Positions 42,251 through 50,693 of a stretch of DNA of 64,000 bases are shown one piece after another (positions within the stretch are counted from its first letter, which is position 1; each line of letters opens with the position of its first letter). Source of the stretch: an uncultured Flaviramulus sp. (GTDB lineage Bacteria > Bacteroidota > Bacteroidia > Flavobacteriales > Flavobacteriaceae); the NCBI GenBank assembly GCA_947501105.1, contig CANMUP010000003.1, positions 62,001 through 126,000 of the forward strand, given 5' to 3'. The notes below the pieces were generated by a model. The model ran no database searches and was not told the origin of the DNA. It was given only the letters and a program-made list of their open reading frames with translations. The position numbers were made by a program, and so were the translations under genes.

Positions 42251-42807
42251 TTGTAATTTGGGTTTTCTGGTGCGTTAGACCAAATACTGTATTCACCACC
42301 AAATTCTAACATTTTTTCTTTCCAAAATGATTCGTAATCTTTTTCAATAATGTGTTCTTTATACACATTACTTGTAACTACCCAAGAATTTGCTTTTAGT
42401 TCTTCATCCAATTGATCGATCTCCCAACCAGAATACCCTAGAAAAAAACGAATATCGCTTTCTTTTATAGAGCCATTAGTAATAAGTTCAGCTACTTTAC
42501 TAAAATCACCTCCCCAATAGATACCCAAAGAAATCTCAATACTTTCTGGTATTAATTGCGGTACTTTATGAATAAAATATAGGTTGTCTTGCTCTACTGG
42601 ACCACCATTATATACTTTGAAATTAGCTTCAACCTCTGGGACTAAATCGCTAATAGTATATTCTAAAGGTTTATTAAGTATAAAGCCTATTGAACCTTCA
42701 TGTGAGTGATCTGCAAGTAAAACTATAGAGCGGTTGAAAGAAACATCTCCAATTATGGCAGGTTCTGCGATTAACAAATCGCCTTTTCTTGGTTTAGTTG
42801 TAGTCAT
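42247..42807 (-). CDS. YqgE/AlgH family protein
   Basis: A 186-residue member of the YqgE/AlgH (DUF179) family: KGDLLIAEPAIIGDVSFNRS at the start, then LLADHSHEGSIGFILNKPL, VYNGGPVEQDNLYFIHK and FFLGYSGWEIDQLDEEL. The family has a known fold but no settled function. It is the usual neighbour of HU and aminotransferase genes in Flavobacteriaceae. It converges on the aminotransferase with overlapping stop codons. Confidence 0.92.
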   Translation of the reverse strand: MTTTKPRKGDLLIAEPAIIGDVSFNRSIVLLADHSHEGSIGFILNKPLEYTISDLVPEVEANFKVYNGGPVEQDNLYFIHKVPQLIPESIEISLGIYWGGDFSKVAELITNGSIKESDIRFFLGYSGWEIDQLDEELKANSWVVTSNVYKEHIIEKDYESFWKEKMLEFGGEYSIWSNAPENPNYN

Positions 42808-42879
42808 TTTTTTGAGGAATTAGTAACTAAATCTAATATTTATTTATCAAAAATGCAACTGTTTGCCTATAATCAACAA

Positions 42880-42908
42880 AAAATGCCTTCAATTATTGAA
42901 GGCATTTT
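42880..42908 (-). terminator. terminator of the HU gene
   Basis: AAAATGCCTTCAAT (42880-42893) and ATTGAAGGCATTTT (42895-42908) are 14-bp complementary arms; on the minus strand a T run follows. It lies 22 bp past the HU stop codon. Confidence 0.8.
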
Positions 42909-42930
42909 AAGAATATATTTGAAGTAAATA

Positions 42931-43203
42931 TTAGTTTACTGCACTTGATAAATCAGATCCAGCTTTAAACTTTACTACGTTTTTAGCTTTGATTTTGATA
43001 GTTGCTCCTGTTTGAGGGTTTCTTCCTTCTCTTGCAGCTCTTCTAGAAACTGACCAAGATCCAAATCCTACTAAAGAAACTCTGTTACCTTTTTGTAAAG
43101 CTCCTTCAATTTCAATGATTGCGCATTCTAAAGCTTTCTTTGCAGCTGCTTTAGTAATTCCTGCGTGTTCTGCCATTGCGTCGATTAAATCTGTTTTGTT
43201 CAT
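42931..43203 (-). CDS. hup: HU family DNA-binding protein
   Basis: A 90-residue histone-like protein: MNKTDLIDAMAEHAGITKAA helical N-terminus, VSLVGFGSWSVSRRAAREGR beta region and GRNPQTGATIKIKA, the minor-groove binding arm. It bends and packages DNA. Full length, with its own promoter (43258) and terminator (42880), so a single-gene transcript. Confidence 0.96.
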   Translation of the reverse strand: MNKTDLIDAMAEHAGITKAAAKKALECAIIEIEGALQKGNRVSLVGFGSWSVSRRAAREGRNPQTGATIKIKAKNVVKFKAGSDLSSAVN

Positions 43204-43257
43204 AATATAAAATTTAATTATTAATAAATTGGTTAAACATTTTTGTTAAATCCTCTA

Positions 43258-43287
43258 CAAATTTATACGGATTATGCAACCATGCAA
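43258..43287 (-). promoter_or_regulatory. promoter of the HU gene
   Basis: On the minus strand TTG (43285-43287), 19 bp, then TAAATTTG (43258-43265), matching the Bacteroidota consensus. The leader is about 50 nt. Confidence 0.7.
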
Positions 43288-43391
43288 GTAATAGCAAGGG
43301 AAATACATGCTATTGTTGATAACTTAATGCTTTTGTTAATAAAGGGTATGTATTTTGTCGATGTTTTTATAGTATCAGTGTTAATAAGGGT

Positions 43392-44339
43392 TTAGAGCAT
43401 TTTAGCATTGGTATCAAATGTATATCCATTTAAAAGTGATTTTACATCCATAGTTCGTTTACCAGGAAGCTTAATTTCTTTTATAATAATGTAACCATTT
43501 GGTGCTGCAACTTTTAATTCTTTTTTATTAGAAACAATAATTCCTGTTTCTAAAGAATGATTCAGTCTTTCTTTTTCCGCTTTATAAATTTTAATGCTTA
43601 ATTCTTCTTCACCATTAATTAAAGTACACCAAGCTGCAGGATAAGGACTTAAGCCACGAATTTTGTTATGTATATTTATTAAGGAGTCGTTCCAATTAAT
43701 TTTACAATTGTCTTTATTTAGTTTATAAGCTGTTTTAATATCATCAGAATCAATTTGAGGTATAGTTTTTATCTTCGCTTTCTCAATTAAAGAAACAGTT
43801 TTTAAAACTAGTTTACTTCCAATAACCATTAGTTTATCATGTAAGCTTCCAGCGTTTTCTTCTGAATCGATTTGAATTTCTTCTTGAAGAATCATTTCAC
43901 CTGTATCAATTTTTTCATCAATAAAAAAAGTTGAAACACCAGATTTAATCTCACCATTTATAATAGCCCAATTAATTGGTGCAGCTCCACGGTAATTTGG
44001 TAATAACGATGCATGTAAATTAAATGTACCATATTTTGGCATTTGCCAAACCACTTTTGGTAGCATTCTAAAAGCTACTACTATTTGTAGGTTTGCTTTT
44101 AATGCTTTTAGTTCATCTATAAAATCATCGTTTTTTAAATTGGTTGGTTGCAAAATGTTTAAGCCAGCAGATTTTGCATATTGCTTTACGGCACTTTCGT
44201 TAAGTTTTCGTCCACGACCTGCAGGCTTATCTGGCGCAGTAATAACACCAACAATATTATAGTTGTTTTCTACTAGTATTTTTAAAGTAGCAACCGCAAA
44301 ATATGGTGTGCCCATAAAAACAATTCTTAAATCCCTCAT
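43392..44339 (-). CDS. fmt: methionyl-tRNA formyltransferase
   Basis: A 315-residue formyltransferase. LRIVFMGTPYFAVATLKIL opens the N-terminal domain, GTFNLHASLLPNYRGAAPI holds the catalytic His and the SLLPxYRG motif, and AYKLNKDNCKINWNDS starts the C-terminal tRNA-binding domain. It formylates initiator Met-tRNA. Its start overlaps the end of the recQ gene by 4 bp (ATGA). Confidence 0.96.
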   Translation of the reverse strand: MRDLRIVFMGTPYFAVATLKILVENNYNIVGVITAPDKPAGRGRKLNESAVKQYAKSAGLNILQPTNLKNDDFIDELKALKANLQIVVAFRMLPKVVWQMPKYGTFNLHASLLPNYRGAAPINWAIINGEIKSGVSTFFIDEKIDTGEMILQEEIQIDSEENAGSLHDKLMVIGSKLVLKTVSLIEKAKIKTIPQIDSDDIKTAYKLNKDNCKINWNDSLINIHNKIRGLSPYPAAWCTLINGEEELSIKIYKAEKERLNHSLETGIIVSNKKELKVAAPNGYIIIKEIKLPGKRTMDVKSLLNGYTFDTNAKML

Positions 44340-46240
44340 AAATGACTTAATTTATATGTGTTTGTTTGTGTAATAGTAATAATGTTATGCTCTAATAATA
44401 GCTTTAAAACGGTTTTAACGTCTTTTTCTGAACAATCTAAAGTGGTACTAATTATTCTAGATGAAAGATCGCCACTTTCTAGTAATTCTATAATACGCTT
44501 TTTTATTGTATTAATATCTTGTGGCTTATCGCTTTTTTTAGTTTCAGCACAAACCGAACATATACCACACGACTTTATATCTTTTTCGCCAAAATAGGCG
44601 AGTAGTTGCATGCTTTTGCAAACTGTATTGTTTTCTACATAATCAAGTATACTTTTAACTTGCTGTTGTTTAAGTTTATTTTGTTGCTCAATAATTGTAG
44701 CGATTCTGTTAATCGTTTTATCGTCTTCACGCGGTTGAATAAAAGTAATTTGAGCATCAGTTTTAGCCAAGTTTAGAGTAATAATTTGGTTGTTCTCTAA
44801 CTCATGTAAAGCATTAATAAGCTGAGACTCTGTAACCGAAGCCTTATCTACAATGCGGTTTAAATCAATTTTAGTAACGTGGTCAAAAACACCTCCATAC
44901 ATTCTTAGTATCGACTTGACTATAATATTGAATTCCTGATGCGTTTCTAAATAATTAAATAAAGCAGAGCTTGAAATGATAAACTGAACCGTTGCCTTAT
45001 TTTTAAACTGCTTTGATAATGTAATAATACTATTTCTATCTAAAAGTAATAAAGCGTTATAACTTAAAACTGGGCTAAAGTTATACGTTTTGCAAAATGT
45101 ATTAAAATCGAAATCATGTGTACTGTCTATGCCTTCGCCATAAGAAATTTGAAAATAGCTACACAGTTTTCTATAAACTTGTTTTACAAAACCTACAGTA
45201 GGTAAAACGTTTAAAAACTGATTTTTAACCAAAACGGCATCACTATTATTTTTTAAAATAACAGCAAAAGCTTTGTCGCCATTTCTGCCAGCACGACCAG
45301 CTTCTTGAAAATAACTTTCTATACTTTCTGGTAAATTTAAATGAATAACTGTTTTTACATCTGGTTTATCAATGCCCATACCAAATGCATTTGTTGCAAC
45401 CATAACTTGTTTTTGATTGTTTAACCAAGCAGTCATGTTTGCATTTTTCTCGTCATTTGAAAGGCCTCCGTGATAGTGTGTTGCTGTAATTTTTTTTGAT
45501 GCTAAAAAAGAGGATACTTCTAGCGTTAGTTTTCTGTTTCTAACATAAATAATTGACGATGCGTTATATTTTTTTAAGATACTCTCAATACGGTAGTATT
45601 TATCGTTTTCATGGTACACCATATACGCTAGATTGGATCTAAAAAACGATTGTTTAAATATTTTAGGCTGAATAAATTCGAGTTCTTTAGTAATATCTTC
45701 AATAACTTCTGGTTTTGCTGAAGCTGTTAAAGCAATTACATTTACACTAGGTTGCAATTGACGTAAAAGTGTAATGTTTTTATAAGCAGGTCTAAAATCG
45801 CTTCCCCATTGCGAGATACAATGAGCTTCGTCAACAGCAATTAAGTTAACATGCATTTGCCTAATGCGATCTTGCACTAACTCTTGCTGTAAACGCTCGG
45901 GTGAAAGATATAAAAACTTGTAATTTCCATAAATGCAATTATCTAAAAGCGTGTCTAATTCATTATATGAGATACCGCTTGTAAGCGCCATAGCTTTAAT
46001 ACCTTTATTATTTAGCTGTTGCACTTGGTCTTTCATTAACGCAATTAATGGCGAAATAACAATACAAATACCTTTTTTTGCTAAAGCTGGAATTTGAAAG
46101 CACAGCGATTTTCCACCTCCAGTTGGTAACAGGGCAAAAGTATCTTCACCATCAAGTACAGCGTTAATAATAGCCTCTTGGTTGGGTTTAAACTCAGTGA
46201 ATTTCCAATAACGTTCTAATATGTTTATGGGATGCGTCAC
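44336..46240 (-). CDS. recQ: ATP-dependent DNA helicase RecQ
   Basis: A 634-residue RecQ-family 3'-5' helicase. LLPTGGGKSLCFQIPAL is Walker A, AVDEAHCISQWG is the DEAH box, and QEAGRAGRNGDKA is motif VI. A zinc-binding region with CKSMQLLAYFGE and CGICSVC follows near 560, then a short winged-helix-like tail rather than an HRDC domain. It acts in recombination and fork repair. The fmt gene is coupled downstream; a 5-bp gap separates it from the upstream NTPase gene. Confidence 0.94.
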   Translation of the reverse strand: MTHPINILERYWKFTEFKPNQEAIINAVLDGEDTFALLPTGGGKSLCFQIPALAKKGICIVISPLIALMKDQVQQLNNKGIKAMALTSGISYNELDTLLDNCIYGNYKFLYLSPERLQQELVQDRIRQMHVNLIAVDEAHCISQWGSDFRPAYKNITLLRQLQPSVNVIALTASAKPEVIEDITKELEFIQPKIFKQSFFRSNLAYMVYHENDKYYRIESILKKYNASSIIYVRNRKLTLEVSSFLASKKITATHYHGGLSNDEKNANMTAWLNNQKQVMVATNAFGMGIDKPDVKTVIHLNLPESIESYFQEAGRAGRNGDKAFAVILKNNSDAVLVKNQFLNVLPTVGFVKQVYRKLCSYFQISYGEGIDSTHDFDFNTFCKTYNFSPVLSYNALLLLDRNSIITLSKQFKNKATVQFIISSSALFNYLETHQEFNIIVKSILRMYGGVFDHVTKIDLNRIVDKASVTESQLINALHELENNQIITLNLAKTDAQITFIQPREDDKTINRIATIIEQQNKLKQQQVKSILDYVENNTVCKSMQLLAYFGEKDIKSCGICSVCAETKKSDKPQDINTIKKRIIELLESGDLSSRIISTTLDCSEKDVKTVLKLLLEHNIITITQTNTYKLSHL

Positions 46241-46245
46241 CGTTT

Positions 46246-46800
46246 TTAAATACTGTTTATAATATACTTTGTACGTTCTTCAATAGTTCCAAAAGGGACT
46301 TCAATAATGTTGTATCCAAATTTTTTATAAGTGGTTACCAAATGTTCATGAATTTTTACCACTTCATCAAAGGTTTCAAATCTCGCACCATCAGTTTTAT
46401 AAATAGCTTTCCACGGCGGTAATAAAAAAACATCTGTATATACATGCATACTACATGCATCTGTAAATGAATCCTCATATTTTTGATTAAAATAATCCAT
46501 ATATGCTAATACATCAGGAATACCACGATCAAAAAAATAGGTCTTTTTATTTAAAGAATCAACATGTTTGAATTGATTAATGCGTCCATTAAGCAATCGA
46601 GTATTAAACTCCAAAGGGTCTTTAGCAAAAACAATGGGATTAGAAATATGAGTTGAAGCATCAACTTCTTTTTTTACTTCTGAAGTTAATGCTCTTATAA
46701 CCTCTTCAAAACAATAAAAACCTTTAGTTTTTAAAGCATTAATAACTGAAGTTTTTCCAGTGCCTGCACTACCAGTAATAACAATTTTTTTAGTATTCAA
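46246..46800 (-). CDS. AAA/NTPase family protein (AAA_28-like)
   Basis: A 184-residue P-loop protein: IVITGSAGTGKTSVINALK is Walker A, FEEVIRALTSEV a following helix, and KKTYFFDRGIPDVLAYMDYF the Walker B-like segment. This family of small ATP-binding proteins (often called predicted ATPase or kinase) has no settled role. It leads the recQ-fmt transcript and is divergent from the DUF493 gene. Confidence 0.8.
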   Translation of the reverse strand: MNTKKIVITGSAGTGKTSVINALKTKGFYCFEEVIRALTSEVKKEVDASTHISNPIVFAKDPLEFNTRLLNGRINQFKHVDSLNKKTYFFDRGIPDVLAYMDYFNQKYEDSFTDACSMHVYTDVFLLPPWKAIYKTDGARFETFDEVVKIHEHLVTTYKKFGYNIIEVPFGTIEERTKYIINSI

Positions 46801-46837
46801 GTTTATAATATTTTGATTGTAAAATTCGTGATTTAAC

Positions 46838-46872
46838 TTGTATAAAAAAAATACAAATAAACAGTATCTTTG
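46838..46872 (+). promoter_or_regulatory. promoter of the DUF493/DUF4290/murA group
   Basis: TTG (46838-46840), 24 bp, TATCTTTG (46865-46872); start codon 17 bp later. Confidence 0.6.
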
Positions 46873-46889
46873 CGTCTTATTAAATAACT

Positions 46890-47183
46890 ATGAGCACACC
46901 TCCAAATTCGGAAGAATTCTACGAAAAATTAAAAGGACAATTACATGAAACAGCTAGTTGGCCAGCAGAATATTTATATAAGTTTATTGTAAAATCAGAT
47001 TTAGAAAAAATAGCTAAGCTTGAAGCTATTTTTGATAATATGGGAGCAGTAATAACCACTACAGAATCTAAAAACGGAAAATATACGAGTGTTTCTATTA
47101 ACCTGCTTATGCGAAATCCAGATGCTGTAATTGAAAAGTATAAAGAAGTAGCAGAAAAAGTAGAAGGTGTTATAAGCCTTTAG
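46890..47183 (+). CDS. DUF493 family protein (YbeD-like)
   Basis: A 97-residue protein of the DUF493 (YbeD) family with the ferredoxin-like pattern: FYEKLKGQLHETASWPAEYL, YKFIVKSDLEKIAKLEAIF and YTSVSINLLMRNPDAVIEKY. Possibly a small regulatory fold; the function is not established. It is usual in this place next to DUF4290 and murA in Flavobacteriaceae. Confidence 0.88.
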   Translation: MSTPPNSEEFYEKLKGQLHETASWPAEYLYKFIVKSDLEKIAKLEAIFDNMGAVITTTESKNGKYTSVSINLLMRNPDAVIEKYKEVAEKVEGVISL

Positions 47184-47249
47184 TTTTTTTTTGTATTTTG
47201 CGCATGCATAACAACTACATGCAAAAACTTATAACTCTACACATTTATT

Positions 47250-47897
47250 TTGATAGACGATTTAGAATACAACACAGAGCGTGAGCATTTAATCATTCCA
47301 GAATACGGACGCCACATGCAGAAAATGATTAATCATGCTAAGAGCAGAGAGACAAAGGATGAACGTAATAAATTAGCTAAGGCTATAATTTCCATAATGG
47401 GAAATATGCAACCCCATTTAAGAGATGTTCCAGATTTCCAGCATAAATTATGGGATCAACTTTTTATTATGTCTAATTTTGAATTAGACGCAGATTCTCC
47501 ATACCCAAAACCTTCAAAAGAGCTTCTTGAAGAAGGTCCAGAGCCTTTAAAATACCCTCAAAATTTTCCTAAGTATCGTTTTTACGGAAACAATATTAAA
47601 ACAATGATAGACGTTGCAAATACGTGGGAAGAAGGAGAGCTTAAAGATGCTTTACTATTTACCATTGCAAACCATATGAAAAAGTGTTTTTTGAATTGGA
47701 ATAAAGATACGGTTGAAGATGCTGTTATTTTTAATCATTTATTTGAATTGTCTAATGGTAAAATTGATTTGCGAAATTCAGAAGAAGATTTATCAGCTTC
47801 ATCAAGCTTAATGCGTACTAAAACTAAATATAGTAGCAACAAGAAAGGCGGACATCAAAAAAAGAACTCAAATAATCGCCAAAGAAAACGCTATTAA
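47250..47897 (+). CDS. DUF4290 family protein
   Basis: A 215-residue Bacteroidota-specific protein (DUF4290). The conserved N-terminus reads LEYNTEREHLIIPEYGRHMQ, and the tail is very basic and low-complexity (KKGGHQKKNSNNRQRKR), suggesting nucleic-acid contact. The start is TTG at 47250; a nearby ATG at 47219 is out of frame. It is followed by murA after 9 bp. Function unknown. Confidence 0.82.
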   Translation: MIDDLEYNTEREHLIIPEYGRHMQKMINHAKSRETKDERNKLAKAIISIMGNMQPHLRDVPDFQHKLWDQLFIMSNFELDADSPYPKPSKELLEEGPEPLKYPQNFPKYRFYGNNIKTMIDVANTWEEGELKDALLFTIANHMKKCFLNWNKDTVEDAVIFNHLFELSNGKIDLRNSEEDLSASSSLMRTKTKYSSNKKGGHQKKNSNNRQRKRY

Positions 47898-47906
47898 ATT
47901 TATTTT

Positions 47907-49220
47907 ATGGATACATTTAAAATAGAAGGTGGCCATCAATTAAAAGGAAGCATACAGCCACAAGGAGCAAAAAATGAAGCGCTACAAATTTTATGTGCTG
48001 TTTTATTAACTCCAGAACTTGTTACAATACATAACATTCCAGATATAGTTGACGTTAATAAGCTAATAAGTTTATTAAAAAAACTAGGCGTAAAAATAGA
48101 AAACCTATCTCAAGGCACTTATACTTTTCAAGCTGATAATCTTAATTTAGAATATTTAGAATCTCCTGAATTTAAAGAAGATGGAAAAGGACTTCGAGGA
48201 TCTATAATGATTGTTGGACCTTTGTTATCTCGTTTTGGAAAAGGTTATATACCAAAGCCTGGGGGCGATAAAATTGGAAGACGTCGATTAGATACTCACT
48301 TTGAAGGCTTTATTAAACTTGGTGCAAAATTTAGATATAGTAGAGAAGACCATTTTTATGGAGTAGAGGCCGATAAGTTAAAAGGAACTTACATGTTGCT
48401 TGAAGAAGCATCAGTTACTGGAACAGCAAATATTGTTATGGCTGCTGTTTTAGCCGAAGGGCAAACTACTATATATAATGCAGCTTGCGAACCTTACTTA
48501 CAACAATTATGCAAAATGCTTAATAGAATGGGTGCCAAAATCAGTGGTATTGGTTCTAATATGCTGATTATTGATGGTGTAAATAATTTGGGAGGTACAG
48601 ATCATAGAATGCTTCCTGATATGATTGAAATTGGAAGTTGGATTGGTCTTGCGGCTATGACAAAAAGTGAGCTAACTATTACCAATGTAAGTTGGGATGA
48701 TTTAGGCGTTATACCTAATATATTTAGAAAATTAGGAATTACTGTTGAAAGACAAGGCGATAATATTCATATTCCAGCACATACAGATGGTTACGAAATA
48801 CAAAGCTATATTGATGGTTCTATTTTAACAATTTCTGATGCCCCTTGGCCGGGGTTTACACCAGATTTGCTAAGTATAATATTAGTGGTTGCTACCCAAG
48901 CGAGAGGAAGTGTTTTAGTGCACCAAAAAATGTTTGAAAGCCGTTTGTTTTTTGTTGATAAATTGATTGACATGGGAGCAAAAATAATACTTTGCGATCC
49001 GCATCGTGCTACAGTTATTGGACACGATTTTAAATCGACTTTAAAGGCAACAACCATGACCTCTCCAGATATTCGTGCTGGAGTTTCATTACTAATTGCA
49101 GCACTTTCAGCTAAAGGAACATCTACAATTATGAATATTGAACAGATTGATAGAGGCTACGAAAATATTGATGAACGTTTACGTGCTATCGGTGCTCGTA
49201 TAGAACGTGCTAAGGCTTAA
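47907..49220 (+). CDS. murA: UDP-N-acetylglucosamine 1-carboxyvinyltransferase
   Basis: A 437-residue MurA, the first committed enzyme of peptidoglycan synthesis, adding enolpyruvate to UDP-GlcNAc. QPQGAKNEALQILCAVLL holds the conserved KN pair, and the repeated inside-out alpha/beta units and TSPDIRAGVSLLIAAL near the end are typical. The catalytic loop region (about 100-130) reads GKGYIPKPGGDKIGRRRLD, with Pro-Gly-Gly where E. coli has the Cys115 loop; the usual Cys is not seen there. It lies 9 bp after DUF4290. Confidence 0.93.
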   Translation: MDTFKIEGGHQLKGSIQPQGAKNEALQILCAVLLTPELVTIHNIPDIVDVNKLISLLKKLGVKIENLSQGTYTFQADNLNLEYLESPEFKEDGKGLRGSIMIVGPLLSRFGKGYIPKPGGDKIGRRRLDTHFEGFIKLGAKFRYSREDHFYGVEADKLKGTYMLLEEASVTGTANIVMAAVLAEGQTTIYNAACEPYLQQLCKMLNRMGAKISGIGSNMLIIDGVNNLGGTDHRMLPDMIEIGSWIGLAAMTKSELTITNVSWDDLGVIPNIFRKLGITVERQGDNIHIPAHTDGYEIQSYIDGSILTISDAPWPGFTPDLLSIILVVATQARGSVLVHQKMFESRLFFVDKLIDMGAKIILCDPHRATVIGHDFKSTLKATTMTSPDIRAGVSLLIAALSAKGTSTIMNIEQIDRGYENIDERLRAIGARIERAKA

Positions 49221-49249
49221 AATAAAACAAGTATTTTATAAAGAAAAAA

Positions 49250-49277
49250 CTTCAATGTATACATTGAAGCTTTTTTT
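49250..49277 (+). terminator. terminator after murA
   Basis: CTTCAATGTATACATTGAAG is a perfect 20-bp palindrome (49250-49269) followed by a T run, 30 bp after the murA stop. An A run on the left side makes it potentially bidirectional. Confidence 0.8.
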
Positions 49278-49420
49278 ATTTTTAATAAAACGATTATTGT
49301 AAACAAATGATTCTCTTAAGAAAATGTTATGATTTATAGTTTTTGAATAGAAGATAATTGGATAGTATATGTCCTTAAGCTTAGGAATATAACATAACTT
49401 TAGAAGAAACTTGCCCAAAA

Positions 49421-49451
49421 AAAATACGCTTTCTTAAGCGTATTTTTTATT
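49421..49451 (-). terminator. terminator of the 71-residue protein gene
   Basis: AATACGCTT and AAGCGTATT form a stem, with a T run on either strand; it sits 11 bp past the stop of the minus-strand gene at 49463. The rest of 49278-49420 shows no gene I can support. Confidence 0.7.
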
Positions 49452-49462
49452 AATCTATTATT

Positions 49463-49678
49463 TTAAGGTCTACCCTTAAGACGTTTTTCAATTTTTTGTT
49501 TAATAACCGTTAAACGTTTCATAAGATCCATGATTTCAGGATCCTTATTCTCTTTATAAACATTGTTTAAACTTAAAATAAGATCTTTAACTTCTCTAGA
49601 TGATTCAATACGTTCACTGGTTGTTTTAAAAGTGTGTCTACGTTGTTCAAACTCTAAAGCTCTATCTAATAATTCCAT
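49463..49678 (-). CDS. conserved hypothetical small protein
   Basis: A 71-residue charged, helical protein (MELLDRALEFEQRRHTFKTT ... EIMDLMKRLTVIKQKIEKRL). Heptad-like spacing suggests a short coiled coil. No motif or function recognised. It has its own terminator. Confidence 0.65.
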   Translation of the reverse strand: MELLDRALEFEQRRHTFKTTSERIESSREVKDLILSLNNVYKENKDPEIMDLMKRLTVIKQKIEKRLKGRP

Positions 49679-49824
49679 AAATAATTTTTAATCTATAATC
49701 TGTTTTTGTTTCCTAGCTAAATATAATTTAGTTGCAGAATTTGACAATATAATAAAATCTATGATATTTACTATTTATTTATCGAATTTCTTAGAATTAA
49801 ATTAACATATTGGTTATTCTAATT

Positions 49825-50481
49825 CTAGCAACAATTATCATCTTTAACTAGTTTACAACTAGAAACTGCAACAATCGCGCCTAAAATAGGAGCAGTAATA
49901 TAAAGCCATAAATATTGAAAATTACCTGTAAAAATGGCAGGTGCAATAGAACGGATAGGGTTCATTGATGCTTTTGTTATTGGGCCAGCAAACATAGCTT
50001 CTAAAAGAATTACACCACCAATAGCTATACCAGCCATAGTTCCCATTTCTTTACTCCCGGTTGAAACATTAATAATAACAACCATTAAAAAAAACGTTAA
50101 TAAAAACTCTAAAATGGCAGCTTTGTAGGAAGGAAAACCGTTGGCAGGTGTTGTTTCTCCTAAAAATTGACTTTCAGGAAATAAAAACCATAAAACAAAA
50201 CATGCAAAAATGGCTCCAATGGCTTGTGCTAGAATATATTTTGGTACTAAATGCCATGAAAATTTTTTAGCAAAAGCGAAACCAATAGTAACTGCGGGGT
50301 TAAAATGTGCTCCAGAAATTTCACCAAAAGCGTAAATCATTGCCATAACAATGAGCCCCCAGGTAACGGCTACACCAACGTGTGAAATACTTCCATTTGT
50401 AACCTCATTAATTGTCATAGCACCACAACCACAGAATACCATGGCGAACGTACCTAATGTTTCGGCGTAATATTTTTTCAT
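49825..50481 (-). CDS. aquaporin family (MIP) channel
   Basis: A 218-residue six-helix major intrinsic protein. The first pore motif is normal (SGAHFNPAVTIG), while the second reads SMNPIRSIAPA, so NPI replaces NPA. GFAFAKKFSWHLVPKYILAQ and the C-terminal KDDNCC are as seen. Water or small neutral solute (glycerol) passage is likely; selectivity cannot be decided. A structured repeat lies directly upstream. Confidence 0.88.
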   Translation of the reverse strand: MKKYYAETLGTFAMVFCGCGAMTINEVTNGSISHVGVAVTWGLIVMAMIYAFGEISGAHFNPAVTIGFAFAKKFSWHLVPKYILAQAIGAIFACFVLWFLFPESQFLGETTPANGFPSYKAAILEFLLTFFLMVVIINVSTGSKEMGTMAGIAIGGVILLEAMFAGPITKASMNPIRSIAPAIFTGNFQYLWLYITAPILGAIVAVSSCKLVKDDNCC

Positions 50482-50495
50482 ACTAAACTTTTATT

Positions 50496-50576
50496 CGCGT
50501 TAAGGATTGAGGCTTTGTTGGAGCTACTCATAGAGAGCGACTGCCGAAAGCCTGACCCTTTTGGGTAACGCCCAAA
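50496..50576. repeat. structured GC-richer intergenic element upstream of the aquaporin gene
   Basis: An island of higher GC with two stems: AGGCTTT (50510-50516) with AAAGCCT (50547-50553), and GGGTAACGCCC (50563-50573). It contrasts with the AT-rich flanks. Read on the minus strand it runs GGGCGTTACCC to TTAACGCG, a pattern I believe recurs between genes in flavobacteria; that is from memory, not a search. Confidence 0.55.
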
Positions 50577-50693
50577 TTATAGGCGTAAATATACAACCTC
50601 TTATTTTAAGCTTTTGTTAACAGTAAAAGGTTTTTTGTTCCTTAATTTTATACGATAATAAACAATTATTTGATTAACTAATAAAAACTTAAA

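Noticed and set aside
49236-49418. 60-residue minus-strand ORF
   Set aside because: It overlies the murA terminator, is low in complexity and has no start signal or recognisable sequence.
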